The notes below the pieces were generated by a model. It worked only from the letters and a program-made list of their open reading frames with translations. It did no database searches and was not told the origin of the DNA. A stretch of DNA of 64,000 bases from Trichosphaerium sp. ATCC 40318 (lineage: Eukaryota > Discosea > Flabellinia > Trichosidae): NCBI GenBank assembly GCA_038496445.1, contig JALMLS010000143.1:124001-188000 (forward strand), read 5' to 3'. A program made the translations under genes and the position numbers. Positions 10,101 to 21,786 of this stretch are shown in pieces (within the stretch, counting starts at the first letter, position 1; each line of letters opens with the position of its first letter).

Positions 10101-12557
10101 TTAATATACACCAAAGACGCGATCACTGGTGGCTTCGAAATCCACTGTATACCCGATAGCTTGGCGGCAGAGCAAGTTCAAATAGTCTATAAGTACACGT
10201 GCCCACTTGAAGGTCGAAATTGTCCAAAACGCCATCAAACAGAGCTCAAATAGTTCCCTTTGCGTTTCAATAAATTGAAGATTTGTCCAAGCAGCAAAGT
10301 AAATCGGAATAAGAGCGATAAAGTTCGGTTGCTTGCAAAGGCTTGCTTGGATAGCTGCCTTTTGAGCCCTTTCAGCAGCCATTTGGTCATCCCCAGTTAA
10401 CCAGGCTTCCATAGCAGCCAATCCTAGAGAAAAAGATGAGTTTCGAATTTTTTTTATTTTGATCAATTTGTGCGCGTTTAAACATACCTTGGTCTATTAG
10501 ACGACCATAGCTTCTTCCATCTTGCTCAGCGTTACGGTACGCAGGTGATTGCAGAATTGTTTTCAATTCTCTAAAGACAGGTAATGCTTGTTCTTTTCCC
10601 ATTTTTGACGGCTTTAGGGTAGGTGGATGCTCAGGGTCAAGTTCTAAAACAGAATGAATTCAAGAGAGCTCCAAAAATCGAAGATTTTGAATTTTGACAA
10701 AAAAAATTCGTACCTTCTTGAATAGATGGACAGACGTATATCATTGTCATAAGAAACAAAGAATACGCTTGAATATCATTACGCTGCCTGTATTTGGCAA
10801 ATTTATACCCATTCTGTAAAGTATCCAAGTCACGATGAAATGTTAACCTCCCCCAAATAAACGAACTGTACACCGCAGTATTTAATACATCAGCGGCGCC
10901 ATCAGCAGCAAATTGTTCAAGTATTTGTCCAGCCTTTAAAGAAACACAATAAGCAAACAAAATGATAAAAACATACGATGATAAACGATGGTAGAAGTAG
11001 AAGAAAAACAAAATGAAAAAGACAAAAAAAAAAAAGTTGTCAAATACGCACTGTGGAGTTATAGTGATTTGCGCGTTCAGAATGCGCTTTGGTACCAAAA
11101 TACATTGCAACCTTATTTACACCATCAGCGAGAAGTAGTACTTCGCGCTTTGTTGTCCAATCAACTTCAATCAAAGCATCCGCCAGATTCTTGGCACAAG
11201 CCCAAAAACTATTACAAATATCGATACATCCACTGATACTAGCACCAATCGCAAGAGAGGTATAGATCTAAAAAAAATTTGAATACAAGATCGAATAGAA
11301 TCGAAAAGAAAAATAAACACACAAAAAAAAAGAGGAAGAATATTCGCTTTGTCAAAAAAAAAAAATACCTGTAGGCTCTGTGGTGATTGTTGTGTGTATG
11401 AATCGAACAATGAAGAATCATGGCTGAAGAAATCTTTATCAAATATTTGTTTAAACGGTGACGGGAACATTGGGTCAAAAACCTTTGAGAGAAACTTGTC
11501 AGCCGAAGAAAGTAAAAAAAATGTAAAGAAAAAATACTCACCATGCGATACTTGTGGACCATGTTGTGTAGAATCATTGATAAGTAATTAGCATGTCTTC
11601 TCGGTGGGTTATTATTATTAGTTGCTACTTGAGTATCCGGTATCGAAGCACCTGGGGCAGCATTCGCCCGAGCATTATTATTCAATTTTCGCTTTTTCCT
11701 TTTTTTTTGGAATTTTTGTCTATCAGTTTCTGTTACTTTACCAAGAACACGAATAGCATCTCGTGGACTACATTCATATGTCTTTTCCCCTCTCTTAATG
11801 AGTATTTTAAGGACAATACCTAAAGAAAAAAAAAACAAATGAGAAACGACGTAGACAACAATCAATACAATTCACAACAAAAAAAAAATCACAAGAAGTC
11901 GTAACTTCTTTTTTGTCACTTTGTGTTCTCTTTTAGTTTTCTCTCTAGGCTTATTATTCAGTACCTTCACAATTCTTATGTATATGGCAAGCATCCTGGT
12001 CATCATTATCATCGTCTACATGATTCAAATGGTGTTGCTTATTTACACCAACACAACATCCAATACGGATACGGAACTTAATTTCGCCATGTTCATCCAC
12101 AATTCTACATAATTCATCAATAACATTCTCATGAAATAACAAAAAAAAACAACCGAAAAACAACCAAAAAACCCAAAAAAAAAAGTGAAAAAAAAAATGT
12201 AAAAATAGAGCTCAATAATTTAATAAACGACATTTTTAGTACTCCCACACCAAGAATTTAACCAAACAAACATCAAAAAGGGACCAAAAAAAAAAACAAA
12301 ACAAAAAGTTAGGTAAACAACGAACTAAAATAAGAAGTTTTTGTAGAGATAGTTAAAGTAGTGTAAAATAATTACCCTTCGCCTGTAGATAGCACTTGTA
12401 TGAGTTTTGAATTGTTTCTATCATCAAGGTCTGACCATATTGTTTTTTCGTCTCTTTTACGCTTCCTTTTGGTGAGGATTTTGTCTTTTTCCCTACAGCG
12501 TGCGCATTTACGTAGTAGTTTGGCGCTCGCACCACAAGTGCCCATTATATTTATCAT
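10101..12557 (-). CDS. Multi-exon protein with basic Cys-containing N-terminus, unrecognised family
   Basis: Begins at ATG 12557 (MINIMGTCGASAKLLRKCARC) and can be followed through about seven exons with phase-compatible short introns. N-terminal third: cysteine pairs (CARC, GCCVG, a His/Asp-rich CHIHKNC stretch), KTYECSPRDAIRVLG and a very basic KKRKKRKLNNN, which looks like a nuclear DNA-binding region. A FDPMFPSPFKQIF segment follows, then a long helical C-terminal region (LADALIEVDWTTKREVLLLA, AGQILEQFAADGAADVLN, ALPVFRELKTIL, MAAERAQKAAIQ). The layout recalls fungal-type transcription factors with a C-terminal regulatory domain, but no zinc-cluster consensus is present, so a transcription-factor role is only inference. 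The first intron (about 260 nt, A-rich) is longer than usual and less certain. Confidence 0.55.
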
Positions 12558-12580
12558 TAACGCGTTTTGCTTGTTTTGAT

Positions 12581-13141
12581 TTAGTTGGTTCGTCGGATTA
12601 CGCCTGCGACCATCGATAAAGGTGATGGCGTCGTTAAACCGAATGTACTCACCAACGTACGTTGGTTTACTCTAAAGCGAAACGTTAATGCTTGTAACGC
12701 GATTAATTGGCAATCAAAAGCGCATTGGGCGGCAAAGATTAAAAAAGTCCAAAAACGCACGTTACTGTCGGTGAATCGCAAAGTGACATGGTACCACTGT
12801 AGCCTGTTGAACAGAAAGTCTTGCATGAGACATTCAACTTTTGGAACGTCTGCCTCGAACCGTGCTGGAGGTTTTTGTGGCTGTCTTTTATGGTACGGTA
12901 CGCCTTGGCCGTGATGCGCTTCCATCAGTTGCATATCGTACGCGTTTGGGTTACTCATCTGTTCGTAAGCGGGTTTTACATCATAACCGTAGTCTGCGTT
13001 ATACGGGGGTTGTTGTTGATACCCTGGGTAATTCATAGTATAACTTGGTTGCATTGGAAGGCTGTTTGTACGAGGAGAGTAGATATCGGCAGGTTGAGGG
13101 TACGCGGCCGCATTTTCGTGGTTATATACCCCAGGTTTCAT
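12581..13141 (-). CDS. Tyr/Pro/Gln-rich hypothetical protein
   Basis: Open frame from ATG 13141. Residues about 10-95 are low-complexity and rich in Tyr, Pro, Gln and Asn (AAAYPQPADIYSPR, MNYPGYQQQPPYNADYGY), resembling disordered or phase-separating regions; a hydrophobic segment follows (RFWTFLIFAAQCAFDCQLIA). A consensus donor (gtgagt near 12646) with an AG about 49 nt on would end the protein earlier (…NQRTLA). It lies just 23 nt upstream of the start of the neighbouring minus-strand gene, so this is tight head-to-tail packing. Function not recognised. Confidence 0.45.
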   Translation of the reverse strand: MKPGVYNHENAAAYPQPADIYSPRTNSLPMQPSYTMNYPGYQQQPPYNADYGYDVKPAYEQMSNPNAYDMQLMEAHHGQGVPYHKRQPQKPPARFEADVPKVECLMQDFLFNRLQWYHVTLRFTDSNVRFWTFLIFAAQCAFDCQLIALQALTFRFRVNQRTLVSTFGLTTPSPLSMVAGVIRRTN

Positions 13142-13277
13142 TCTGGCAGATCACATTAATATAATATTCTGGAAGCACCGACAGAGGAGGTAATGGTGCA
13201 AAAATAACTAGCTATGTTTACCTATCACTATGAGGAGCTTGACGGGACATCCTATCCATCAGTTGGCATTTAATTAT

Positions 13278-13490
13278 TCAACAAGTGTATTTTAAAGTAT
13301 TCGGGAGACAAGTTGCGCGGTCGGCTTGGCTTCTGGGAATCAGACTTAATCTGAAAAACTGCGTAATACTTTGCTGCTTACAGTCATCCCGGAGGGGAAG
13401 TGTGGTAGTTTTAGGAATGGAACGCTCATTTTTCTTTTGTTTTGGATATTTCTTTTGGGCTGCGACGAAACGGCGCAATAAACTACCCAA
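13278..13490 (-). CDS. Open frame with PIP-box-like motif, no ATG (possible exon)
   Basis: A 70-codon open frame rich in Lys/Arg contains QQSITQFFRLS, which fits the PCNA-interacting consensus Q-x-x-hydrophobic-x-x-aromatic-aromatic exactly and resembles the FFRLS of PAF15-type proteins. The frame has no ATG, and I could not find an upstream exon that joins in phase. It may be a terminal exon or chance. Confidence 0.2.
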   Translation of the reverse strand: MGSLLRRFVAAQKKYPKQKKNERSIPKTTTLPLRDDCKQQSITQFFRLSLIPRSQADRATCLPNTLKYTC

Positions 13491-14197
13491 TAACAGACGC
13501 TATTATGTCGAAGCTTTATAAATAACTAATTTTTCTACTCCGCACTTTTGGACGGAGTTACAAGTTTTGTGGTTTGTGGCTACGCAACATGAACCGTCAA
13601 TACCTAATAAAACATTTTTCGGCATCTGTGAGCAGGGAGAAACCAATGACTGCACACAAAAGAACTCTAGGAATAGCAACAGAATTCTGACGCTTTTCTA
13701 TACTAGTTTGAACGTTGTTTAGAGGAGTGTGCACGTTCAACATACACAAAAGCCCGTTGCGGTGATCTTAACAAAATTTTTTGGTAGTACTACGTCATAG
13801 TTCAACCCACGCGAGGAGAAGTGCCAAGGGTTGTGCTGGAGGCACTCTTCTTATCTCAACGGTCGGTAAGTAGACGACCATTTCAACGTTTGCTTCTAAT
13901 TTCTACGCGTGTACTGCAAAGTTCCCACACGTTCACTACACTGCCGTTTTACCGTACTTTTTTTTTTGTTTGGGAGGAGTTGTAGTAAGCGTGCAGCTTC
14001 ATGGTTGCACGTGATGCTTTTTGTCCTTTTACAGTGAAGAGTCAGAAACCAAATGAGTTACAAAGTGTACTGCAAGCTAAGCAACAGGCGTATCACGTCA
14101 GCAATGACCAGTGAAAGTCTTTCTGTTTGCTATTTATTGCGTAAATTTCAACAAACACTTTGCCTGGCTGTTTTGTCATTGAGAACGATCAAAAGCT
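13491..14197. other. Intergenic, nothing recognised
   Basis: Holds the promoter of the plus-strand dioxygenase gene starting at 14198. No RNA gene or ORF supported. One CACGTG at about 14006. Confidence 0.35.
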
Positions 14198-16183
14198 ATG
14201 GAAGAAACTGCTCTTAGTTACTACTTGAAAGGTGATGCTATTACGTTGCGTAGTTAATTGACAATGTTTAGCACTTAAAGCTGAGCAATCTAATAAACCG
14301 CACGAAGCTGTAAAGCTGTACAGGTTGGCTTTAACTGATTACGGTTTTTTTTTCTTATTTTTATGCTAGACGAGCCTTTAAACTTGACCCAGAGCTAGAA
14401 TCACGCGTAAGGATAACATAAATGACAATAACAGTCAAAGTCATTTAACGAAAATCTCTAGATTCCCTTGGACTACTTTGAAGTCGATAATGTATTCTAC
14501 GATGGGCTGGTAAGGCGTTCACGGCTTTGTTTTGACTGATACAGAAAAAAATAAAGGGAGAAATCTTGCCATACAATAAAAACGATGAGGAAGCCCAGAC
14601 TGCTGACAAGGCCATCGGAACAATCACCTACGATGTACGTCCAAACAATCTTAGTATCTTTTAACTCTTAGAAGCTCCCTAAAGTGCCAAGAGACAAGAA
14701 TGGATTCGTTCAAAGTTTTACTGTTGATCAACAAGAAGAATACTTGGCGTTTTTCGAAAAATTTGGATTTGTTGTCGTTGACAACGTCCTAACACAAGAT
14801 GAAGTTGATGATACAGTAGATGAAGTATGGCAATACCTTGAAGGTGATAAATGGGGCTTTAAAAACGCTCAGATGGTACTTAATGGAGGAAAAGAAAACA
14901 TGTTTTGTAACAAACGTTTTAAGGTTGATAGAAATAATCCTTTGACGTGGGATGACGATTCATGGCCTCGTTCAATCCGTGAGCTAGGTATTCTAGGATC
15001 TTCTGAAGCCAAAGGTACTGTAAAATGATGGGTACAATCTTATAATTGTATTAGGGAAGATGGCGTGGAAGAACAGAGAGAATCCAAAATTATATTCCGT
15101 CTACAAAACGCTCATGGGCCGTGATGATTTATGGGTTGCTGTAGACCGATATGGAATAATGAGACCTACAAAAGAGGTTCCTGAAGAAAAATTGGAGAAT
15201 GTTAGAGCACGTGTTAATACAGTAGTACGTAGTAATGAAACAACAGTTCAAAAAAAAGTAACCAAAATTAGGGAGAAAATTTGAAACGAAAAGATCACCC
15301 AGAATGGCGTACAGACGCATCATGGATGCATTGGGATCTTAACGTATGCTTAACTTAATAAATGGAGCATAGTAGATTTTAATTGAATATGTATTAGCCG
15401 TGGAAATGGACAAGTTCTCGACAAGGAAAAAAGTACAAGTTTTCCAATTTCATATCAGAAAATAACGGAAGTGGAAATGATGGTATTAGATACTCCTCGG
15501 TGTACACCTTCTTACCTCTTTATTTAGGAAATAAGAAACTACAAGGATTAGTTACATTGACTGAATCAGGTGAATTCGATGGTGGGTTCATCACAGTACC
15601 AGGTATCGACCATTGCTTTATTTTTTATGTTCACATGATTTTTTGTTTACCTTCTGTAATAGGATTCTGTAATGTTTTAGCGGACTGGTGTAAAAAAACA
15701 TCTGGTTCACTTTATCATCAACGTCATACATCTACAGATGATTTTGTATATTGTCCTTCACGTACTACTATTATTTACTTCATAAGCTCAGAGTTAACGT
15801 ATGTTTAGATGATAAATTATGTGGTCAAGGAGAAAAAATTACAGCAAGGTATTTTTGTTGTTGTTATTGTGATTTCTTACGAGCTATAGACCGGGGTCAC
15901 TCATTGTCTGGAGTAGCGAACAACCTCATTGTAATTTCCCCAATTACAGTTCTCGTTTTAGAATAAACCAGTACATCAAAATGTTCCCGCAACATGTACT
16001 AGTTTATTATTATTTGTTTTTTTATTAATAAGCTCAATCTAGGAGGGTGATGATGGAACAGAGGTACGTCTTAAAAAGATAAAGGAAATGTTACCAGATG
16101 ACTATAAGCCTTCTGAAATAGGTACGTTGACATCAAATGGGCACATGTATAATAAGTTTAGGCGCAAAGCTCTTTTCTCTTGA
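14198..16183 (+). CDS. Phytanoyl-CoA dioxygenase-like protein with FBXO9-like TPR N-terminus, about 13 exons
   Basis: Exons 14198-14231, 14281-14343, 14375-14406, 14462-14509, 14545-14634, 14672-15014, 15055-15224, 15272-15343 and 15398-about 15602, then further small exons to the stop at 16181-16183, all phase-consistent. The first about 45 residues (EQSNKPHEAVKLYRLALTDY, AFKLDPELE) resemble the single TPR-like hairpin of FBXO9. The rest is a PhyH-type Fe(II)/2-oxoglutarate dioxygenase: EYLAFFEKFGFVVVDNVL start, HWD metal-binding motif (HWDLNPWKW), PLYLGNKKLQGLVTL, GGFITVPGFCN, PGSLIVWSSEQPHCN with the distal His, and SSRFRINQYIKMF. Substrate unknown; the family hydroxylates fatty acyl-CoAs or small molecules. 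The short intron 15225-15271 is 47 nt. Confidence 0.85.
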
Positions 16184-16277
16184 CTCCTGGCAAAGTTCTA
16201 AATAAGAATAACAATCAATAAAAAGTTTTAATAAATTCGGGTATCTGAGCCACCATTTTACCATCAACCCACGTGCG

Positions 16278-16769
16278 CTAGTACTTTAATTGTCCGTTAT
16301 AGTACCAAGATTTACTTTCGCCATGTTTTTTACCATCAACCCACGTGCACTGGAATTTTAGTTGTCCGTTATCGTACCAAGACTTACTTTCATTCGTTTT
16401 ACCTTCTATATTTATGTACTGAAATTTTAATTGTCCGTTTTTGTACCAAGATTTACTTTCAATCCACGTGTGATGGTACTTTAGTTGTCCATTCTCATAC
16501 CATCCTTTACTTTCGCCATGTCTTTTACCATCAACCCACATGCACTGGCGCTTACACTGTCCACTTTTATACCAATACATCCATATTCCTTTTCGCTGCA
16601 ATGTTTCATCAAAATGTGTATTAATTGCAGCTCTCTTTGATAGAGTGTGGTATTTTGTGAATACTTCCACATTGAAAGTACAAATGTAAGTTTGAAGTTC
16701 ACAAGGAATATCCAGTAAACTCAGAGAAGAACCTAGGTTACTACATCTTTTTTTTATGCTCAGGTCCAT
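16278..16769 (-). CDS. F-box-like protein with MORN-type repeats, C-terminally truncated
   Basis: 163 residues from ATG 16769. Residues about 20-55 form a short F-box-like region (LLDIPCELQTYICTFNVEVF). The rest is 5-6 MORN/YwqK-like repeats of the type ESKSWYDNGQLKFQCTWVDG, with conserved W-Y-NGQLK-WVDGK. Such repeats form beta-hairpin rods. The last unit ends at a TAG (NGQLKY stop) exactly where other units have a Gln codon CAG; beyond it the frame still encodes TWVDGK before dissolving, so the stop is a nonsense mutation or the array is decaying. Proteins with F-box plus these repeats are expanded in Marseillevirus-like and other giant viruses and in some protists, which makes lateral origin plausible but unproven. 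Confidence 0.75.
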   Translation of the reverse strand: MDLSIKKRCSNLGSSLSLLDIPCELQTYICTFNVEVFTKYHTLSKRAAINTHFDETLQRKGIWMYWYKSGQCKRQCMWVDGKRHGESKGWYENGQLKYHHTWIESKSWYKNGQLKFQYINIEGKTNESKSWYDNGQLKFQCTWVDGKKHGESKSWYYNGQLKY

Positions 16770-17421
16770 CAGGCTAAAAAAGATATTAGGAGTATACTGA
16801 GAACATGACGTGAAATAAACCGTTTTTTTCAACAATGTTTGCGCTACTTTTCGCGAGATTGATTACCCACGTTGGCAATGAAGGTAACGGTTCGAACGAA
16901 ACACGTGATTTCTTAGAGAAGTCAATGTCTCCGATTTGCAAAAAATAGTGCAAACCTGGTTTCTTTTTGAGGAATGTCAGTTTAGATGGAATGAAGTCTT
17001 GTTCATAACATTGTTCGTTACAACTGAGGTATTTATGTGGTTTTACGTACCAATCACTAATTAATTAATGTAGATTAAACGTTTATAATACAAGGTATGT
17101 GAGCCGTGGGTGACTTTTTCACCGGTTGTTGACAAAGTCTGACTTATTTTTCAAAAGGAATATTTGTTTCTAACCATTTTTATTTCAATAAACACTACTG
17201 GTGCTAAGGTAGGTTATGAAACATTTGCTAGCTAATTCTGGTGATAATGGTAAATTGTTTCTGAGAGTGATATCTGTTCTTTGGTGGTTGTACATGAAGC
17301 ACAGTACCATAACATGTATAGTTGCATTTTTATGAACTTTTTTTTTATTTTAGCAACACGGTCTAGCTGTACATTCTAGATTAAACCTAAGAATCCCTCT
17401 AAGATATTGATGTCCATCTAT
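16770..17421. other. Intergenic, nothing recognised
   Basis: Upstream of the MORN gene and downstream of the RasGAP gene. Contains CACGTGATTT (about 16899). No RNA gene or ORF supported. Confidence 0.35.
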
Positions 17422-20372
17422 TCATGTCGCATGTTGTGCGAGTTTTGTTATTTCGTTTATAAGAATATCAGAAACATCGCCCTAGAGGTAACAATCAAGT
17501 TTAGTATTACTTGACTTTTTACAAGGAGTCAAATAATGTACCTTGGGTTGTTTTCGTAATTCATCTATATTATTCCAAAGTGAAGATTGTACGTGAGCTA
17601 TAGCTTCATTTTCATGAACATCGTGACCACGGAACTAAAAGTATGAGTAAGTTGTTCCTCAACAGTTACTTTTTTTTAGTTTTTGGGACTTTACCTTTGG
17701 TGAGCCTTTTGGTCCACCTCTTGACGGATCCTAAACACGAGGGATTAAAGGGTATTCACGAATTCAAGCAATCTACGTACCACTGCTTTGTCAATAAACC
17801 CTTGAAGTTTGTCCATGTTCTGATCAATGAAAGGATTCGCAAAAGTCATGTATGGTTCCTTTCCACCAAACGTTGTGGAATTTGCCATTGTCATCAATAT
17901 CTTCGATATCAGCTTTAAAGCACGACCACTATTGGGTTTTGGCAAGTCTGCATGGGTATTAATGCGCATATTAGAGGTTTTTAAGAGTATCTGTACCTTG
18001 TGCCAAGCCATACAAACTTGGGCTTAGAATAGCAGGACAAAAGTAACGAAGGAAAATAAATCCGGATGGTGCACTATTGCGATGTTTTTAATGAATAGAA
18101 AAGATATACCAGTCCATGTAATTACCTATACGCAGCACGTGTATCATCTCCCCATTTTTTTTGTACACCTTCTCTCATAGTTTTAAAGATTTCTCGAAGA
18201 GGCCTAAAACCTGTCAGTACATTTAAGAAAAAAATAGGATTGTTACGCTGGCAAGTTTCTTTCTGAGCTTAGTATACTTTGCCAAATAGCATCTATCGTA
18301 TAGTATTAACAACAAAGAATGAAAATTGCTTTGAAAACAATTAGTCACGTGCCTGTTTTTTGCATCAATCTTTTGCTGTTCCTTATGAGCTTCGATTTGT
18401 CTTTACATTTTGTTGGATCCACCTGTTTTGGAGGTAAATAAAATGGATGTGGAAGTCCTTGTATTACCTCATGTGAAGATTTGTAGTCTTTGTATATACT
18501 TGCTACATGCATACCAAGCGTTGATTGCAATAAATCAAATCCAAGAAGGTTAACATAAGCATCAACAACAATAGAAGCTGCTGTGTTTTTTCTGAAAATA
18601 ATACTTTCACTGCCTAACAGTCTCGATTAAATATCGTCACATCTACCACTGAGAATCAACGTACTTGTTTCTTCTATTTCCTTAAGGACTAGATTGTTTA
18701 TATATTGTACTGCTGTTCCTTCGTGGTGCAATGCAGCAATGATAGAACGGAAGATTGGCTTTTTAGCACCAGGTCCTTTTGAGGTCAAGGCGGTATCTAC
18801 CAAATCAGCGATAGCTGGTTCAGATATCAATGCAGCCAAGTCTTGGGTATAAGGTTTTGGCAACAAGAACGCAGTCTAGGTCATGGTAAGCTCGTTGTGT
18901 AAATAAAAATAGACCCAAGAATCGTACAAGGCATTCCATGCGTATTCTAATGGATCCTCTATTCTTTTTTTGTTCTGCTCTTTCAAGCCTTTCAAGATTC
19001 ATTAGAAACTTAATCTTGATATAAAATCTTACCCAGCGCCTTTACTACGAAGTTTGAACCAACCGTCGACTTTGTGCTTACGCTTTAAATCTCTCAGTGT
19101 TATCGCAAACTCTCCTAAAAAAACACTTGAATAAAACAAAAAGCGGTCACTTCATAAGTATACCAATGTAATCGTCGCCACTTAGTAAATCTTCATCGTA
19201 CACTAAGTACTTAATGACTTTCGAACCATCAGGTACAATACTAGTATTATCAGTAAAGCTGTGAATGGTAGGGAAACAAAAGAGTGGCGTACAAATGATA
19301 TTCTTGCATCCAAGAAGGATCTAACGATTTTTGGATTGTCTTCGTTCTAAACAACCTTTGGTCATCAGCTAGTATCCTTACATAAGGGTCGCTATATCCG
19401 TTTACATCCATTGCAGGAAGTTCTTTAGCTTCAGCAACTAGAAAAAAAGTTAAAACCAACACACGTGTCTACTCTTGGCTATTTCAGAAAATTCACAAGC
19501 AAAGTCTGAAAAAAATACACGTCACCTTTTACAGTTACCCAACACTTCTCTATTGGGTCAAAATTCTTTGGTAATTTATCTGTCCATTCATTTCTTTTGT
19601 TTCCTGTTCTTGCTGGTCTCTCACTTTGAGAACGCTTAAATCCGAATGGTTTTTTTGCTTTTGATTTTGGTGGAGGGTCTGAACTTTTGGACTTTGTTGA
19701 GAGCATTGGTGCAGGCGAACTATCGCTTTTTATTACCCCATTACGTACTAAGACGCCATCATTTGTAGAACTAAAGAAGGTCGCACAAAGCTAATAAAAT
19801 GGGTAAATAAATAGTAAAGAAGTAAATGTTTTTGAAAATCATACTTTAAGAAAAGTTTGAAGACCTCTTGCGAAGCCAAGTAGAACTTCTCTATTCGCTG
19901 AACTACAACTCTGTTCCATATAGTCTAAAATACCCGTCGTTGTTGCTGTTATCTTAAGCAAAGCTATACAATGTATAAATAAGAAACCACGTGACAGGTT
20001 TTAAAGGCGAACGCGCTCTTTTTATTTTTTTATCTTACCTCTTTTAACTGTTGATCCTGTCGATGACTTTACAGCTGTTCTCATTGATTTTTTAGCTGAA
20101 CCGCATTCGTGACCTTCTGTATCTGCTATGGCTAATATCACGTGATTAACATGTGAGTAAACGTGTTTTACGGCAAATTAAAAAAAAAAACCGTCAAAGT
20201 TGGCCTTACATTGATACATTTTAAGAGCTGATACAGAGAGCAGTTTGAGAGCGGGTGAGACGGTCTTCGCATCTGGCTCTTCGTTAATTTTTATTTCTAG
20301 TTTAACGTGGTATGCTTTTGCTGTAGCAAGAAGCGCAAGCATTTGTTCTCTCAATTGAGCGAGCTGATCCAT
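17422..20372 (-). CDS. C2-domain Ras GTPase-activating protein
   Basis: Starts at ATG 20372 (MDQLAQLREQMLALLATAKA). In order: an N-terminal helical region; a Ser/Lys/Pro-rich linker (KSSDPPPKSKAKKPFGFKRS); a PH-like FDPIEKCWVTVKGD; a C2 domain with VNGYSDPYVRI, KTKTIQK-like (FRTKTIQKSLDPSW) and YDEDLLSGDDYIG; then a complete RasGAP domain: LFRKNT-type arginine-finger loop (FRKNTAASIVVDAYVNLLG), DYKSSHEVDPTKC-like segment, SGFIFLRYFCPAIL signature, and LKLISKILMTMANSTTFGGKEPYM. The C-terminus is ...KLAQHAT. It should stimulate GTP hydrolysis by Ras at membranes, with C2 mediating Ca2+/lipid binding. More than ten short introns; one exon joint near 18880 was not resolved. The domain order resembles SynGAP/GAP1-type proteins. 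Confidence 0.88.
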
Positions 20373-20618
20373 TACTGTCCCCAAAAACGCCGTTTTGTTG
20401 ATTACAAATTTTTCGGGTGAAGTTAAGTAGCCTTACCCTTAAACCCGATTAAAAAAACCATACCACCGCTTTCATCCATTTAGAGATAATTGACCCATGT
20501 CGTTGGAGGGCCTGACTTAAACCCAAGCCAATAAAGTTCAACATTAATTAAAAAGTTCACAGTTTGCCTTTTGTTTCGTATCAATTAAAAAATGGCTTAC
20601 ACTTTAACTACGTTTTAA

Positions 20619-21786
20619 TTATAACCAACAACAAAATCCCAAAGAGCCGAGAAGTACTAAGCTTTCCATAGCATATAGTGGTATCCAAGCGTGCCATAGT
20701 TTCATGGTAGTACCATCAAAGGGTTGTGCGAGCACCATGTACATTAGACCGAGAGATACACATATTGGTACTGCGACTATAGCAAAAATTATATTGTAAC
20801 AGCACTCACCTCTATACGTCTAAACTGGGTTAGCCTTTTGATACTATGCATCTAAATAATGATGATAACCTAAAACATACCGAAATTTGAGTCAACAAAA
20901 TCATTATTGTAATGAAAGCAAGGTAGAAAATTGGTGAACAGATGATTGCCCTAAAGAAATTATTTTTAGACTTTTTGAACATTATGACAGTTACACAGTA
21001 CCAATCTATGTCGTATACGCCTTCCACTTGTAGTGATACTAAAATAGACACCACAATCAGTGCAACGATAGTATTTGTAGGCAATACTTCGTATAATCGT
21101 CTACAAAACTGTAAGGAAAAAACCAGAACTTACAAAAAAAAAGAAGATTTGTCTGTTTCTTATTATTCGTAGTACTTGAAAACTGCTGTCTTCCTGTTCG
21201 TATCTTTGTAATTAAAATCGTGCTCATAATCAGGCCTAAAATGGAAAAAAGAATAAACACAGAAATCACGTGTGCACAACGTGATAAAAAATGTAAAGAA
21301 GACGATCAAAAATCATCAAAAAAAAACCCTAAAACTTACCATTTGGAAGAAGATACAATGAGAAATAATGAAAGAACAAGCCATAGAGGCGCACAAACAA
21401 TGTACGTTGATATATTGTTATATTGCAATTTTATTGGCACCAATACTCTAAAAATAAACAATAAGTGTTATGGTGTCTTCTATTAGTGCGTACTCAAATG
21501 CGCAGAGCGCAGCAACACCAACCCATAAGTATACAAGTCCACCAAGCTCTCTTCTATCCCAATGGCTTGAAGTCTTTTCTACAAAGTACCAAGCCTACCC
21601 GTTGCGTAAGTAACGCGAATAGTATTGTTTGTAGCGTACAAATACAAAAAGTGATAACGTTGAAGCCCATAATGGCGAAAACACCTAAATTACGTTTAAT
21701 CTGTAGTCCAGTATTGCTATTAAACGCGTACGCCTAACCAATTCCAATTTATTACACCATCGACTCTGAGAACGAATAATATGGTC
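20619..21786 (-). CDS. TMEM185/fragile-X-F-like multispanning membrane protein (first exon unresolved)
   Basis: Exons joined by short introns give repeated motifs of hydrophobic stretch plus DG-[VI]-x-[DN]-W plus PLW: FVLRVDGVINWNWLG then VFSPLWASTLSL; EVLPTNTIVALIVVSILVSL then QVEGVYDIDWYW-like and ICSPIFYLAFITIMILL; ISTYIVCAPLWLVLSLFLIV. This is the pattern of TMEM185-type proteins (several TM helices, endomembrane, role unclear). The C-terminus is MESLVLLGSLGFCCWL. A phase-compatible start exon was not found; it should lie at about 21800-21900. The gene is divergent from the ARL gene at 22262. Confidence 0.65.

Noticed and set aside
11239-11865. Hydrophobic minus-strand ORF extending the unrecognised gene
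   Set aside because: The Phe-rich part is read-through of T-rich introns; consensus GT-AG sites flank it.
1-16835. Endogenous giant-virus insertion covering the left end
   Set aside because: Two virus-style repeat proteins are present, but no capsid, ATPase, polymerase or other viral hallmark gene is visible, and cellular intron-bearing genes are interspersed.
20622-21786. Reading the TMEM185-like gene in the longest raw ORF frames
   Set aside because: Those frames keep introns; splicing them out gives repeated DGV..W / PLW motifs, which the unspliced frames lack.
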